Source: Rhizobium oryzihabitans (lineage in GTDB: Bacteria > Pseudomonadota > Alphaproteobacteria > Rhizobiales > Rhizobiaceae). From it: a stretch of 64,000 bases of DNA. The position numbers and the translations under genes are program-made. Below the pieces are notes generated by a model. It was not told the origin of the DNA and did not search any database. It saw only the letters and a list, made by a program, of their open reading frames with translations. Below, one piece after another: positions 35,126-44,111 of this stretch. Numbering within the stretch: the stretch's first letter is position 1; every line of letters begins with the position of its first letter. The DNA is taken from the NCBI RefSeq assembly GCF_010669145.1, contig NZ_CP048632.1, forward strand, positions 744,001 through 808,000. The letters are read 5' to 3'.

Positions 35126-35619
35126 CGGGTCAGGCTCTTTTCCATAACGATGCCGGGCAGACCCTCGATGCCCGCCATGCGCTCGATTCGGTCTACCTCG
35201 ACAAATCCGACGCCTTCATAAAAGGCGATTGCGACAGTATTTTTAGGCTCGACTTCAAGACGCATGATTTCCGCATCCGGAAAGCAGGTTTCGAGTTCGG
35301 CGAAGAGATCACGGCCCACGCCCTGCCGCTGGAGGTCGGGTGCCACATAGAGCTGGTGCAGCAGGGCCGTCTTCGCCATTTTGGTGGACATGGAACCATA
35401 GGCCATGCCGCCAATCCGCTTGCCGTCATCGGCCACCAGAAACTCGCCGCCCTTTTTTTCGATGCGGTCCTTCATGGCCTGTGGCGAATGCCACGCGGCA
35501 ATCAGCTCATTCACCTTGTCCGCGCCGTAGATGGCGTCATAGGTCGCATGCCATGTCGTGGCGAGCAGCGCCCGGACGGGTTCGATATCGCGCTGGCTTG
35601 CCGTGCGGATGAAAAACAT
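35122..35619 (-). CDS. GNAT N-acetyltransferase
   Basis: 165 residues from the ATG at 35619: FFIRTASQRDIEPVRALLATTWHATYDAIYG, YVAPDLQRQGVGRDLFAELETCF (acetyl-CoA loop Q-x-x-G-x-G) and LEVEPKNTVAIAFYEGVGFVEVDRI. First of two coupled GNAT genes. Its substrate is not evident. The upstream flank holds a large palindromic repeat (35695-35778). Confidence 0.88.
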   Translation of the reverse strand: MFFIRTASQRDIEPVRALLATTWHATYDAIYGADKVNELIAAWHSPQAMKDRIEKKGGEFLVADDGKRIGGMAYGSMSTKMAKTALLHQLYVAPDLQRQGVGRDLFAELETCFPDAEIMRLEVEPKNTVAIAFYEGVGFVEVDRIERMAGIEGLPGIVMEKSLTR

Positions 35620-35694
35620 GATCTGGCTCCGTCTCAGAATAGAAAAAGCCGGGCGTTGATCCCGGCAGCAAGCGATGTCAGCCCCCAATCTCCC

Positions 35695-35778
35695 CGTCAT
35701 CCTCGGGCTTGTCCCGAGAATCTAATCACGTTTGATCTTGTGGGTCGTTAGATCCTCGGGACAAGCCCGAGGATGACG
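35695..35778. repeat. compound palindromic repeat, 31-bp arms with one mismatch
   Basis: Arms at 35695-35725 and 35748-35778 are inverted copies of each other with a single mismatch and a 22-base spacer. Each arm contains the smaller palindrome CTCGGGCTTGTCCCGAG. It lies between gatB and the GNAT gene (both minus strand). It is too long and lacks a T-run to be only a terminator. It shares the TCATCC...GCTTGT core with the element at 26029-26059. Confidence 0.85.
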
Positions 35779-35836
35779 AAGGAGAGGTCTACAGTCTCTC
35801 TCAACCTTTTCTGAGGGCCACTCCGGCCCGCAGTTC

Positions 35837-37342
35837 CTACTCTTCCTCAATACCGAGCTTGGCCTTCACCAGCGCCTGCACCGCCTGCGGGTTGGCCTTG
35901 CCGCCCGTCGCCTTCATGACCTGACCGACGAACCAGCCGGCGAGCGTCGGCTTTGCCTTCACCTTCTCGACCTGATCCGGGTTGGCGGCGATGATCTCGT
36001 CCACGGCCTTTTCGATGGCGCCGGTATCGGTCACCTGCTTCATGCCGCGGGCTTCCACGATTTCCGCCGGGTTGCCGCCCTCGTTCCAGACGATTTCGAA
36101 CAGGTCCTTGGCAATCTTGCCGGAAATGGTCTCGGCCTTGATGAGATCGATGATGCCACCGAGCTGTTCGGGCGAAACCGGCGTCGTCTCGATATCCTTG
36201 CCGAACTTGTTGAGCGCGCCGAGCAGGTCGTTGATGACCCAGTTGGCGGCGGCCTTCGCATCGCGGCCGGCGGCCACGGCCTCGTAATAATCGGCAATCG
36301 CCTTTTCCGACACGAGGATCGAGGCGTCATAGACCGACAGGCCAAGATCGGCCACGAAACGGGCCTTCTTGTCGTCAGGCAGTTCCGGCAGGTCGACCTT
36401 CAGCGCCTCGACGAAGGCATCGTCGAATTCGAGCGGCAAGAGGTCCGGATCGGGGAAATAACGGTAATCATGCGCATCTTCCTTGGAGCGCATGGACCGC
36501 GTCTCGCCCTTGCCGGGATCGAACAGGCGGGTTTCCTGATCGATGACGCCGCCATCTTCCAGAATGGCGATCTGGCGGCGAGCCTCATATTCGATGGCCT
36601 GGCCGACGAAGCGGATGGAGTTGACGTTCTTGATTTCGCAGCGCGTGCCGAAACCTTCGCCCGGACGGCGCACGGAGACGTTGACGTCGGCGCGCATCGA
36701 GCCTTCATCCATGTTGCCGTCGCAGGTGCCGAGGTAACGCACGATGGAACGCAGCTTGGTGAGATAGGCCTTGGCCTCATCCGACGAGCGCATGTCCGGC
36801 TTGGAGACGATTTCCATCAGCGCCACGCCCGAACGGTTCAGGTCCACGAAGGACATGGTCGGATGCTGGTCATGCATGGACTTGCCGGCGTCCTGTTCCA
36901 GATGCAGGCGCTCGATGCCGATTTCGATATCTTCGAAATTGCCCTGCCGGTCCGGACCGAGCGAAATGGTGATGGTGCCCTCGCCGACGATCGGGTCCTT
37001 GAACTGCGAAATCTGGTAGCCCTGCGGCAAATCCGGATAGAAGTAGTTCTTGCGATCAAAGATCGAACGATTGTTGATCTGGGCCTTCAGGCCAAGGCCG
37101 GTGCGAACCGCCTGCCGGACGCATTCCTCGTTGATGACGGGCAACATGCCGGGCATGGCCGCGTCAACCAGCGATACGTTGGAGTTCGGCGCATTGCCGA
37201 AGGTGGTCGAAGCGCCGGAAAACAGCTTGGAATTGGAGAGAACCTGCGCATGCACCTCCATGCCGATCACGATTTCCCAATCGCCGGTGGCGCCGGGAAT
37301 GAAACGTTTCGGGTCGGGGGTGCGCACGTCTACAAGGGTCAT
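35837..37342 (-). CDS. gatB: aspartyl/glutamyl-tRNA amidotransferase subunit B
   Basis: 501 residues from the ATG at 37342. Part of GatCAB, which converts Glu-tRNA(Gln) and Asp-tRNA(Asn) to the amide forms. Motifs: [96 protein letters not shown] and the EIKNVNS region of the kinase-like cradle, then a YqeY-type helical tail ending [24 protein letters not shown]. gatC and gatA lie separately about 1.6 kb away on the same strand. Confidence 0.96.
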   Translation of the reverse strand: MTLVDVRTPDPKRFIPGATGDWEIVIGMEVHAQVLSNSKLFSGASTTFGNAPNSNVSLVDAAMPGMLPVINEECVRQAVRTGLGLKAQINNRSIFDRKNYFYPDLPQGYQISQFKDPIVGEGTITISLGPDRQGNFEDIEIGIERLHLEQDAGKSMHDQHPTMSFVDLNRSGVALMEIVSKPDMRSSDEAKAYLTKLRSIVRYLGTCDGNMDEGSMRADVNVSVRRPGEGFGTRCEIKNVNSIRFVGQAIEYEARRQIAILEDGGVIDQETRLFDPGKGETRSMRSKEDAHDYRYFPDPDLLPLEFDDAFVEALKVDLPELPDDKKARFVADLGLSVYDASILVSEKAIADYYEAVAAGRDAKAAANWVINDLLGALNKFGKDIETTPVSPEQLGGIIDLIKAETISGKIAKDLFEIVWNEGGNPAEIVEARGMKQVTDTGAIEKAVDEIIAANPDQVEKVKAKPTLAGWFVGQVMKATGGKANPQAVQALVKAKLGIEEE

Positions 37343-37493
37343 CTGAAGCTCACGATATACGGGTTCTTTGGCCTTGGTGGGTAGAACAAATGGAGCGCGG
37401 GCGCAAGACATGTTGCGCCCTCTCACGCCAGGCCAGGGATTTTCGCCGATACAGGATACGGGTTTTTTACGCTTCGCGGTTTCAATTCACGTC

Positions 37494-37811
37494 ATGGTGA
37501 CGATTGCTCTCTGTTTCATGACCTATATCGCCTTCAATCTTTTCGTCTTTCTTGTCTATTGGTGGGACAAGGAAGCGGCGAGAAATGGCGGATGGCGCAT
37601 CCGGGAAAGCACGCTGTTATCGCTTGCGCTGATTGGCGGAAGCCTGGGCGCAATCTCGGCGCAACGGCTGCTGCGGCATAAAACGCGCAAGGAGCCCTTC
37701 CGCAGCATTCTGATATCGATCGTGATATTGCAGGTCGGCCTTGTCGCATCGCTCGCCATCATGCCGGACTGGCCAATGCGGCTGGTGGACGCTCTGCAAA
37801 CTCTATCTTAG
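37494..37811 (+). CDS. DUF1294 small membrane protein
   Basis: 105 residues from the ATG at 37494. DUF1294 pattern: a membrane segment (TIALCFMTYIAFNLFVFLVYWWDK), then the signature DKEAARNGGWRIRESTLLSLALIGGSLGAISAQRLLRHKTRKEPFR, and a C-terminal membrane segment (SILISIVILQVGLVASLAIM). It has about four membrane helices and unknown function. The stop overlaps the convergent GNAT stop by 4 bases. Confidence 0.85.
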   Translation: MVTIALCFMTYIAFNLFVFLVYWWDKEAARNGGWRIRESTLLSLALIGGSLGAISAQRLLRHKTRKEPFRSILISIVILQVGLVASLAIMPDWPMRLVDALQTLS

Positions 37812-38317
37812 AAAGCCGGCCCATAAAGACCGCTCTCGACCTCGGCCAATTGCTTCTGCAGGCCTACCGATTGCACCTCGCGATCGAGCTTCGGCGCATA
37901 GGAGATGGAGAGCCAGCGGACGCTGTAGCCATGGTGGCGGAAAAAGGCGACGGCCGGCTCATTCTGGGCATGGGTTTCAAGCCGGATAGTCTCGAAACCC
38001 CTGTCCTCTATCAGCCTTTCGACATCGCCCAGCAGGTGGCTGCCGACACCTCTGCGATGAAAATCAGGATCGATCCAGAAATCGGAAATCGTCTCGTCGA
38101 AATGCTCCCGCGCCGCCCAACCCGCAACCGAGCCGCCAAACTCCGCCACCCTGATCGCCAACCATGACGAGCGGGTAAAATTGGAAAAGGCGCTGGCTGC
38201 ATTGTCATAAAGGGTCGGGGTGATGCCGAGAGCCGCGGTTGCCTGTCGCCATGCCCTGAGGCCAATGGCCGCCAGAACCTCCGCTTCCTGTTCATACGCA
38301 TTGCGAATGACGATCAA
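37808..38317 (-). CDS. GNAT N-acetyltransferase, divergent from the YjhX/TopAI-family gene
   Basis: 169 residues from a TTG at 38317, chosen because GGAGGG stands six bases upstream and LIVIRNAYEQEAEVLAAIGLRAW then opens a normal GNAT fold. The acetyl-CoA loop is DPDFHRRGVGSHLLGDVERLI, followed by ETHAQNEPAVAFFRHHGYSVRWLS. In E. coli the antitoxin of the YjhX/TopAI toxin is YjhQ, also a GNAT-type protein, which makes this gene a candidate partner of the yjhX homologue 317 bases away. Without a sequence comparison that is inference only. Confidence 0.85.
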   Translation of the reverse strand: MIVIRNAYEQEAEVLAAIGLRAWRQATAALGITPTLYDNAASAFSNFTRSSWLAIRVAEFGGSVAGWAAREHFDETISDFWIDPDFHRRGVGSHLLGDVERLIEDRGFETIRLETHAQNEPAVAFFRHHGYSVRWLSISYAPKLDREVQSVGLQKQLAEVESGLYGPAF

Positions 38318-38438
38318 ACCGCGCCCTCCATGGCTGAAGGAAGTAAAGCACCGGTAGCGCGATTCTGCCAGTGCAGCCCTGAGACGCAATCTCGATCCAT
38401 GCGACCGCCCGCGCGGTGGAGGATGCGAAAACGCCGGA

Positions 38439-38467
38439 CTTGACCGCAACGGCCTCGCCCGCTAACC
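38439..38467 (+). promoter_or_regulatory. candidate promoter of the yjhX leader
   Basis: CTTGAC (38439-38444), a perfect rhizobial -35 box, is followed after 17 bases by CTAACC, a weak -10. The predicted transcript would begin near 38474, just ahead of the short leader ORF. Confidence 0.35.
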
Positions 38468-38491
38468 AAAAGGCGCAAGTCAGGAGTTTTT

Positions 38492-38518
38492 ATGTTCGCT
38501 CAATCGGAGTCCCGGTAA
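38492..38518 (+). CDS. 8-codon leader ORF upstream of yjhX
   Basis: ATG at 38492 opens MFAQSESR followed by TAA. AGGAG at 38482-38486 is spaced 5 bases from the ATG, a better ribosome-binding site than that of the downstream yjhX gene. A strong hairpin starts 2 bases after the stop codon. This is the layout of a translation-sensing leader peptide; E. coli topAI has such a leader ORF (toiL). It could also be chance. Confidence 0.35.
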   Translation: MFAQSESR

Positions 38519-38519
38519 A

Positions 38520-38589
38520 GGCCCTGCCCGCAAGTTTCTTGCGCGCCGGGCCATGCTGAAACCGAGCCGGATGCCTTAACGGCACCCGG
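38520..38589 (+). promoter_or_regulatory. two leader hairpins between the short ORF and yjhX
   Basis: Hairpin 1: GGCCC (38520-38524) with GGGCC (38548-38552) enclosing GCAAG-TTT-CTTGC (38530-38542). Hairpin 2: CCGG-at-GCC-ttaac-GGC-ac-CCGG (38567-38589). Neither is followed by a T-run, so they look like attenuation or translation-control structures, not intrinsic terminators. The yjhX ATG follows 45 bases later with only a weak GGA as ribosome-binding site. Confidence 0.45.
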
Positions 38590-38634
38590 ATTTGCTTTCA
38601 CGCGTCTATATGACGCCGACCGGACTTCCAAAAA

Positions 38635-38892
38635 ATGGACATTTCCCGCGCCGAACAGCGCATTCTTCACCTGCTCGCCCAGGGCGGCAGAATTGAACTC
38701 GTACGAGACGACGCCCACAAAATCGAAAAACTCGCGCTCTATACGCGTGACGGCTGGATTTTCAGCGGCCTCGATCTCCTCACCTTCCGCAAACTGAAAC
38801 GGAAGAGAGCGATCGCCTCTTCCAGCGGCAAGCCTTATCGCATCACCACGCGTGGGCTGGAACTCGTGCGGGGTGAGCTGGACAATCGATGA
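38635..38892 (+). CDS. yjhX: YjhX/TopAI-family (UPF0386) toxin-like protein
   Basis: 85 residues, the full family length. Text MDISRAEQRILHLLAQGGRI, DGWIFSGLDLLTFRKLKRKRAIASSSGKPYRITTRGLELVRGELDNR is the UPF0386 pattern, a winged-helix-like small basic protein. The E. coli member TopAI binds and inhibits DNA topoisomerase I. Family members are common as single chromosomal genes in Rhizobiales, so this copy may be domesticated. Leader ORF and hairpins precede it, and a GNAT gene diverges from it. The gatA terminator follows directly. Confidence 0.88.
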   Translation: MDISRAEQRILHLLAQGGRIELVRDDAHKIEKLALYTRDGWIFSGLDLLTFRKLKRKRAIASSSGKPYRITTRGLELVRGELDNR

Positions 38893-38923
38893 AAAACAAA
38901 CGGGCGGCATTGGATGCCGCCCG
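38890..38923 (-). terminator. gatA terminator, possibly shared with yjhX
   Basis: CGGGCGGCAT (38901-38910) and ATGCCGCCCG (38914-38923) form a 10-bp stem with a 3-base loop. On the minus strand it is followed by TTTGTTTTTC, a good T-tract for gatA. On the plus strand no T-run follows. Confidence 0.85.
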
Positions 38924-38950
38924 TCCGATTGCTAACCCTGGTTAGATGGA

Positions 38951-40432
38951 TCACCACCACTTGGCGGGGGTGAACTTACCGGCAGCCTGTTCGATCGCGT
39001 GGGCCGTCTTGAACAGGGTTTCTTCCTCGAATGGCTTGCCGATAAGCTGCAGGCCGAGCGGCAGACCCTTGCCGTCAAGACCGGCGGGCACCGAAAGGCC
39101 CGGAAGGCCGGCCATGTTGACGGTGATCGTAAAGACGTCCTGAAGATACATTTTCACCGGATCGGAAGCGAGTTCCTCATCACCCACGGCAAAGGCGGAA
39201 GACGGGGTGATGGGCGCCAGGATGGCGTCGACGCCCTCATGGAAGACGTTTTCGAAATCGCGCTTGATGAGGGTACGGACCTTCTGCGCCTTCAGATAAT
39301 AGGCGTCGTAATAACCGGCCGAAAGCACATAGGTGCCGACCATGATACGGCGCTGCACTTCCTTGCCGAAACCGGCGGCACGGCTCTTCTCGTACATGTC
39401 GGCAATGTCCTTGCCGTCGACGCGCAGGCCGTAACGTACGCCGTCATAGCGAGCGAGGTTGGACGAAGCTTCCGCGGGCGCGACGATGTAATAGGCGGGC
39501 AGCGCGTATTTGGTGTGCGGCAGCGAGATATCGACCACCTCGGCACCCGCATCGCGAAGCCATTCGACACCCTTGGCCCAGAGCTTTTCGATTTCTTCCG
39601 GCATGCCGTCAACGCGGTATTCCCTGGGGATACCGATCTTCAGGCCCTTCAGCGACTGGCCGATGGCCTTTTCGTAATCCGGCACCGGCAGGTCGACGGA
39701 AGTCGTATCCTTCGCATCGACGCTTGCCATGGTCTTGAGCAGGATCGCCGCGTCGCGCACGTCACGGGCGATCGGGCCGGCCTGATCGAGCGAGGAAGCA
39801 TAAGCGACGATGCCGAAACGCGAGCAGCGGCCATAGGTTGGCTTGATGCCGACGGTGCCGGTGAAGGCTGCGGGCTGGCGGATGGAGCCGCCGGTGTCGG
39901 TGGCGGTGGCACCTGCGCACAGATGCGCGGCAACGGCTGCGGCCGAACCACCGGAAGAGCCGCCCGGCACGAGCTTCTGCTCGGAACCGTTGGCGCGCCA
40001 CGGGTTGATCGCCGGTCCGTACCAGGAGTTTTCATTGGACGAGCCCATGGCGAATTCGTCCATGTTCAGCTTGCCGAGCATTACGGCGCCCTGATCCCAG
40101 AGGTTCTGGGTGACGGTGGATTCGTATTTCGGCTTGAAGCCGTCGAGAACATGCGAACATGCCTGCGTGTGCACGTCGCGGGTGGCGAAAAGATCCTTCA
40201 CGCCAAGCGGAACGCCTTCCAGTTCACCCGCCGTGCCTGCGGCGATGCGGCCATCGGAGGCTTTCGCCATGTCGCGCGCCTTTTCAGGCGTGGTTACGAC
40301 ATAGGCGTTCAGCGCGCCATTCGCCGCATCGATGGCGGAGAGATAGGCGTCGGTCAGCTCAAGGGCGGAAAACTCTTTCGCCTTCAGCTTTTCGCGGGCT
40401 TCGGCAATGGTCAGGCTCGTCAGGTCGGTCAT
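38951..40432 (-). CDS. gatA: aspartyl/glutamyl-tRNA amidotransferase subunit A
   Basis: 493 residues from the ATG at 40432. Amidase-signature hydrolase that releases ammonia from glutamine for GatB. The Ser-cisSer-Lys triad is visible: Lys in LGVKDLFAT, and the two serines in [36 protein letters not shown], then [26 protein letters not shown]. It lies 55 bases after gatC, same operon. Confidence 0.96.
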   Translation of the reverse strand: MTDLTSLTIAEAREKLKAKEFSALELTDAYLSAIDAANGALNAYVVTTPEKARDMAKASDGRIAAGTAGELEGVPLGVKDLFATRDVHTQACSHVLDGFKPKYESTVTQNLWDQGAVMLGKLNMDEFAMGSSNENSWYGPAINPWRANGSEQKLVPGGSSGGSAAAVAAHLCAGATATDTGGSIRQPAAFTGTVGIKPTYGRCSRFGIVAYASSLDQAGPIARDVRDAAILLKTMASVDAKDTTSVDLPVPDYEKAIGQSLKGLKIGIPREYRVDGMPEEIEKLWAKGVEWLRDAGAEVVDISLPHTKYALPAYYIVAPAEASSNLARYDGVRYGLRVDGKDIADMYEKSRAAGFGKEVQRRIMVGTYVLSAGYYDAYYLKAQKVRTLIKRDFENVFHEGVDAILAPITPSSAFAVGDEELASDPVKMYLQDVFTITVNMAGLPGLSVPAGLDGKGLPLGLQLIGKPFEEETLFKTAHAIEQAAGKFTPAKWW

Positions 40433-40487
40433 GGTCGGCAACGGCTTTCGAAATCTTGGAAAAATCGGGCGGCAAACGGCGGTCGGA

Positions 40488-40775
40488 CTATTCGACCACT
40501 TTCGGAACCATGAAGAAGTCCCGGTCGGTCGCGGGCGCATTGGCCACGATGTCTTCCGCCTTGTTGCCGTCGGTCACCACGTCGGCACGCTTTTTCATTT
40601 CCACCGGCGTCACGGAGGTCATGGGCTCGACGCCGTCGACATTCACTTCCGAAAGCTGCTCCACGAAACCGAGTATGCCGTTCAGCTGACCGAGCATATT
40701 CTGTGCTTCTTCTTCGCTGACAGCGATACGGGCAAGGCGCGCAACGCGCTTTACGGTGGCGAGATCGACGGACAT
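40488..40775 (-). CDS. gatC: aspartyl/glutamyl-tRNA amidotransferase subunit C
   Basis: 95 residues, the normal size of the belt subunit wrapping GatA. Text [57 protein letters not shown] is the GatC signature, and the C-terminus carries ...VVTDGN...[17 protein letters not shown], the conserved AP...FFxVPKV end. First gene of gatC-gatA. Confidence 0.95.
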   Translation of the reverse strand: MSVDLATVKRVARLARIAVSEEEAQNMLGQLNGILGFVEQLSEVNVDGVEPMTSVTPVEMKKRADVVTDGNKAEDIVANAPATDRDFFMVPKVVE

Positions 40776-40900
40776 GGTTTTACTCCGGTAGGAATTTTCC
40801 TACCCGCTATAATGACCATGCCCGCCATTCGCAACGGTAGAAAACATGTCGCACCAAACTGTGGAACGGTTTTGCTGCGGCGACATGCCTGAATGGAGCC

Positions 40901-41605
40901 TCAGAAGGACAATGTATCGCCGGCCTTCGGCGTATGGACGCGCGCTTCCGACCCCTCCATGCCGGTCACGAACTTCTCCGGCGTCTGGTCGATGATCGGG
41001 AAGGAACCGTAATGGCAGGGGATGACATTTTCGAACTTGAAGAAGCGCTGGCAGGCCAGTGCCGCCACAGCCCCACCCATGGTGAAGCGGTCACCGATGG
41101 GCACCAGGCCGATATCCGGCTGATGCAATTCGTTGATCAGCTTCATGTCCGAAAAGATATCCGTATCGCCCATGTGATAGACGGCCGGGCCGTCTTCGAA
41201 ATGCAGCATCAGGCCATTGGCGTTGCCGAGCGAATGCGAGACGCCATCCTCGGTGATCTGGGCCGAGGAATGCAGCGCATTGGTGAAGGTGACGGAAAAA
41301 CCATCGAAATGCACGGTGCCGCCGGTATTGCCCATATCGACCTTCGCCACGCCCTTGGTGGAAAGCCAGGCGGCGAGATCGGCATTGGCAAGTACTGTCG
41401 CGCCCGTTTCGCGGGCAAGCTGGACGGTATCCCCCACATGGTCGCCGTGGCCGTGGGTCAGGAGAATATGGGTAATGCCTTCGGCCGCCGTCTTTCCGTC
41501 CTGCCCGGCAAAACCGGGATTGCCGGTGAAAAACGGGTCGATGAGGATCTTCGCACTGCCGTTTTCGAGGCGGAAGGCGGAATGGCCGAGCCAGGTGATT
41601 TTCAT
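40901..41605 (-). CDS. UPF0173 metal-dependent hydrolase, metallo-beta-lactamase fold
   Basis: 234 residues from the ATG at 41605, with AAGGAG upstream. [14 protein letters not shown] and [12 protein letters not shown] open the MBL fold. The metal motif is [12 protein letters not shown] (HxHxDH), with further His ligands in [23 protein letters not shown] and [15 protein letters not shown]0173 proteins are broadly conserved, and some act on small esters or lactones; the true substrate is unknown. Monocistronic. Confidence 0.93.
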   Translation of the reverse strand: MKITWLGHSAFRLENGSAKILIDPFFTGNPGFAGQDGKTAAEGITHILLTHGHGDHVGDTVQLARETGATVLANADLAAWLSTKGVAKVDMGNTGGTVHFDGFSVTFTNALHSSAQITEDGVSHSLGNANGLMLHFEDGPAVYHMGDTDIFSDMKLINELHQPDIGLVPIGDRFTMGGAVAALACQRFFKFENVIPCHYGSFPIIDQTPEKFVTGMEGSEARVHTPKAGDTLSF

Positions 41606-41791
41606 GGGAAGTTCTCCTTTGTATTGCCCGTATATTATGACATAGAGCATTTCCAGTAAAAGTGTGTAGCGGTTTTACGTCCGGAAAATGCGTAAAATCA
41701 AAGGTCTAGAGTACGTCCAGCAGTCCCGTTCAAACCGGATGCGCTCTGGACGGCCTGAACACCGCACTACCGATATTTCAGAGAGGCGACA

Positions 41792-42094
41792 ATGGCCGCG
41801 GATAATGACGATTACGTGTATGACGAGGCAACTGGCGAATGGCGGCCCGCTTCCGAACTGGCCGCCGAGGCCTCGCGTGCCAACGAAGTCCGCGATGCGG
41901 CAGGCAATGTGCTTGCGGATGGCGACCAGGTGACGCTGATCAAGGATCTGAAGGTCAAGGGTACCAACACGGTCATCAAGCAGGGCACCGTCATCAAATC
42001 GATCCGACTGACCGAAAACCCGGAAGAGATCGATTGCAGGCACGAGACGGTCAAGGGTCTGGTGCTGCGCACCGAATTCGTCCGCAAACGATAA
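41792..42094 (+). CDS. YjdM/PhnA-like protein without the zinc-ribbon cysteines
   Basis: 100 residues. The C-terminal 65 residues ([41 protein letters not shown], then IDC and LRTEFVRK) are the PhnA/YjdM domain. The N-terminus ([14 protein letters not shown]) parallels the zinc-ribbon region of E. coli YjdM but has lost all four cysteines. Despite the historic name there is no evidence that the family metabolises phosphonates. It is 13 bases before ruvX and likely cotranscribed. Confidence 0.85.
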   Translation: MAADNDDYVYDEATGEWRPASELAAEASRANEVRDAAGNVLADGDQVTLIKDLKVKGTNTVIKQGTVIKSIRLTENPEEIDCRHETVKGLVLRTEFVRKR

Positions 42095-42107
42095 GGCAGC
42101 GCGCGAC

Positions 42108-42587
42108 ATGGCGATACTCACCATCGAGGAACTTGCGGAAACGCTTCAGCCCGCACAGGCTATTGCGGGCCTCGACCTTGGCACGAAAACCATCGGGCTT
42201 GCCATGTCGGACCTGTCGCGGCGTTTCGCGACACCCCGCCCCGTCCTCAAGCGGGTAAAATTCACGCAGGACGCCGAAGTACTGCTGGCTTTTGCCGAGA
42301 AGGAGAAGGTGGCCGCCTTCATCATCGGCCTACCGATGAACATGGACGGCTCAGCCGGACCGCGCGTGCAGGCGACGCGCGCCTTCGTGCGCACCATGGG
42401 CGAAAAAACCGCCCTGCCCTTCATTTTCTGGGATGAGCGGCTTTCCACCGTTGCCGCCGAGCGTGCGCTTCTGGAAATGGACGTATCACGCGCCAAGCGG
42501 GCCGAACGCATCGATTCGGCGGCCGCGAGTTTCATTCTTCAGGGCGCGCTGGACAGGCTTTCGGCACTCGCCCGCGCGACCGACTGA
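42108..42587 (+). CDS. ruvX: RuvX/YqgF-family putative Holliday junction resolvase
   Basis: 159 residues, RNase H-like fold. Asp in [15 protein letters not shown], Glu/Asp in [18 protein letters not shown], and the C-terminal Asp in [16 protein letters not shown] supply the metal site. [22 protein letters not shown] is the family core. The protein is essential in many bacteria and also implicated in pre-16S rRNA 5'-end maturation. The 3' end overlaps the convergent DUF6105-like gene by 49 bases. Confidence 0.93.
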   Translation: MAILTIEELAETLQPAQAIAGLDLGTKTIGLAMSDLSRRFATPRPVLKRVKFTQDAEVLLAFAEKEKVAAFIIGLPMNMDGSAGPRVQATRAFVRTMGEKTALPFIFWDERLSTVAAERALLEMDVSRAKRAERIDSAAASFILQGALDRLSALARATD

Positions 42588-42856
42588 CGGCCCCGCCACC
42601 AGGCGGCAATCTGCTTTCTCCTGCGGAAAGCAAGGATCGCAAAAACGATCAGGCTGTCGACCGCTATGGCACGCGCGACGAGCGGCGGCAGGCTTTCGGG
42701 CGGCAGGCCGAGAATATTGCCATAAACCTGAAACACCAGATCATGCGTTTCGCGCGTCAGCATATAAAAACCGAAGCTCATGTCGTAGTAGGAAAGCCAG
42801 TACCAGCTGCCCAGCAATGCCACGGGACCGGCCCAGAGGATCAGAAACCACTTCAT
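42539..42856 (-). CDS. small membrane protein (DUF6105-like)
   Basis: 105 residues from the ATG at 42856: [46 protein letters not shown], then a second membrane segment ([17 protein letters not shown]) and a basic tail ([15 protein letters not shown]). I think it is the rhizobial DUF6105 family, but this is from memory. It is coupled to the preceding 44-residue gene by ATGA (42853-42856). Its 3' 49 bases overlap ruvX on the other strand. Confidence 0.72.
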   Translation of the reverse strand: MKWFLILWAGPVALLGSWYWLSYYDMSFGFYMLTRETHDLVFQVYGNILGLPPESLPPLVARAIAVDSLIVFAILAFRRRKQIAAWWRGRQSVARASAESLSSAP

Positions 42857-42987
42857 GCCGCCTGTTCCCCGCCAAATACCGTGTCGGGGATGCCGGCAAG
42901 CACCGCCCAGCGCACCAGAGCCATCAGGCAAAGGTTCAGCGCCGGCGCGTCGATATCCAACGGCAGCATAACAAAAAACGTCATCAT
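42853..42987 (-). CDS. very small membrane protein
   Basis: 44 residues from the ATG at 42987 ([44 protein letters not shown]), two short hydrophobic stretches. A TTG at 43035 would give 60 residues but lies inside a perfect palindrome next to a CtrA-like site, so the shorter form is preferred. The stop overlaps the next gene's ATG. Function unknown. Confidence 0.6.
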   Translation of the reverse strand: MMTFFVMLPLDIDAPALNLCLMALVRWAVLAGIPDTVFGGEQAA

Positions 42988-43027
42988 GACGCCTAAAGCT
43001 GTCCAGCGGCTCACTTGCGGCTCCCTT

Positions 43028-43063
43028 ATGCGCAATCATTGCGCATGGTTAACACTTCGTTAA
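43028..43063 (-). promoter_or_regulatory. CtrA-like box beside a 9-bp palindrome
   Basis: TTAACACTTCGTTAA at 43049-43063 matches the CtrA consensus TTAA-N7-TTAA exactly. Next to it ATGCGCAAT-c-ATTGCGCAT (43028-43046) is a perfect inverted repeat. Both lie 41-76 bases upstream of the ATG of the small membrane-protein pair, the expected place for cell-cycle control of its promoter. Confidence 0.5.
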
Positions 43064-43270
43064 TTCACACTGGACCGGCAGGCATGGCGACGCAAATGAA
43101 AGCTGTCATTATGGTTAACGCTGGCGGCCCGGGTCTGTGGACAAGCGTGTGACCCAGGGCAACGGACTGAGATGCCGGACGGTTGCCCGCCGGTGAAAAC
43201 ATGGCTGATTTTTCCTTAATCGCTGACTGCCCTTCAAGGGCGACAAGTATCCCCGCCCCTCGAAGCGGTT

Positions 43271-43915
43271 TCAGCCGTAAACGCCGCGCACGAGCCGTTT
43301 GACGGCGGTCGTGATCTTGTCCCAGTCACGGTCGGATTTAAGCGGTACGCCGGCGAACTGGCCGCTGGTTGCAGCGGAAATGACAAGATGCTGGATGGCG
43401 GCAAACAACACGGCGTTGACGGCCGCGGTATCCACACCCTTCGGCGCCGCCAGCGAACCGCGCATGCGCTCCAGCCATTTGCCGAGCGATTTGGCACGGG
43501 CTTCGGCCAACTGCCTGACCTGCGGCGAGCCATCCGATACTTCCCAGGCGATGATCTTGCAGACGAGGGGATCGCTGCGCAGCGCATCCATGAAATAAAG
43601 CGCCAGCTTTTCCATGAGATCGCCATAGGTCAGAAGGAACATGCCGCCGGTATCTTCGGGAATACGGTCCTTCACCCAGGAGCCAAGATCCTCGCCGATC
43701 GCCTCGATCAGGCCGTCGAGACCACCGAAATAGCGATAGATGAGCTGCTTGTCGCAGCCGGCGCGACGGGCAACGGCATTGATGCCGAAACCCTGAAAGC
43801 CCTCTTCCGCCAGAAGCGACCGCGCGGCGTTAAAAATCGCCTTCTCGGTCGCGGCGCGATCCTTGACGCGCTTTTCCGGTATGTCGGCTGAAATCACCTC
43901 TGCGGTCGCCAGCAT
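43271..43915 (-). CDS. TetR/AcrR-family transcriptional regulator
   Basis: 214 residues. The N-terminal helix-turn-helix is KAIFNAARSLLAEEGFQGFGINAVARRAGCDKQLIYRYFGGLDGLIEAIGEDL, textbook TetR. The C-terminal part (about 80-214) is a helical ligand-binding domain (FLLTYGDLMEKLALYFMDALRSDPLVCKIIAWEV) of the type that binds hydrophobic ligands. Divergent from the ornithine cyclodeaminase-like gene across about 195 bases, which it may control. Confidence 0.9.
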   Translation of the reverse strand: MLATAEVISADIPEKRVKDRAATEKAIFNAARSLLAEEGFQGFGINAVARRAGCDKQLIYRYFGGLDGLIEAIGEDLGSWVKDRIPEDTGGMFLLTYGDLMEKLALYFMDALRSDPLVCKIIAWEVSDGSPQVRQLAEARAKSLGKWLERMRGSLAAPKGVDTAAVNAVLFAAIQHLVISAATSGQFAGVPLKSDRDWDKITTAVKRLVRGVYG

Positions 43916-44111
43916 GCTTTTCTACCCGTCGTTTAAAAGGCCTGATCCAAGGGGTTAACAAAGCATGAAGACAAGGACAATGCAGCGGAGCGGCTGGGGA
44001 GAAGGTTCCTGTGGATGACAAGGGTGGAGGCAACAGAAGAATTTTCAGAAGGGCGGCTTGACCTCAACTTTGCTTGTTATTTTAGGTTGCGAGGCCTTCA
44101 AGGAAAACGCC

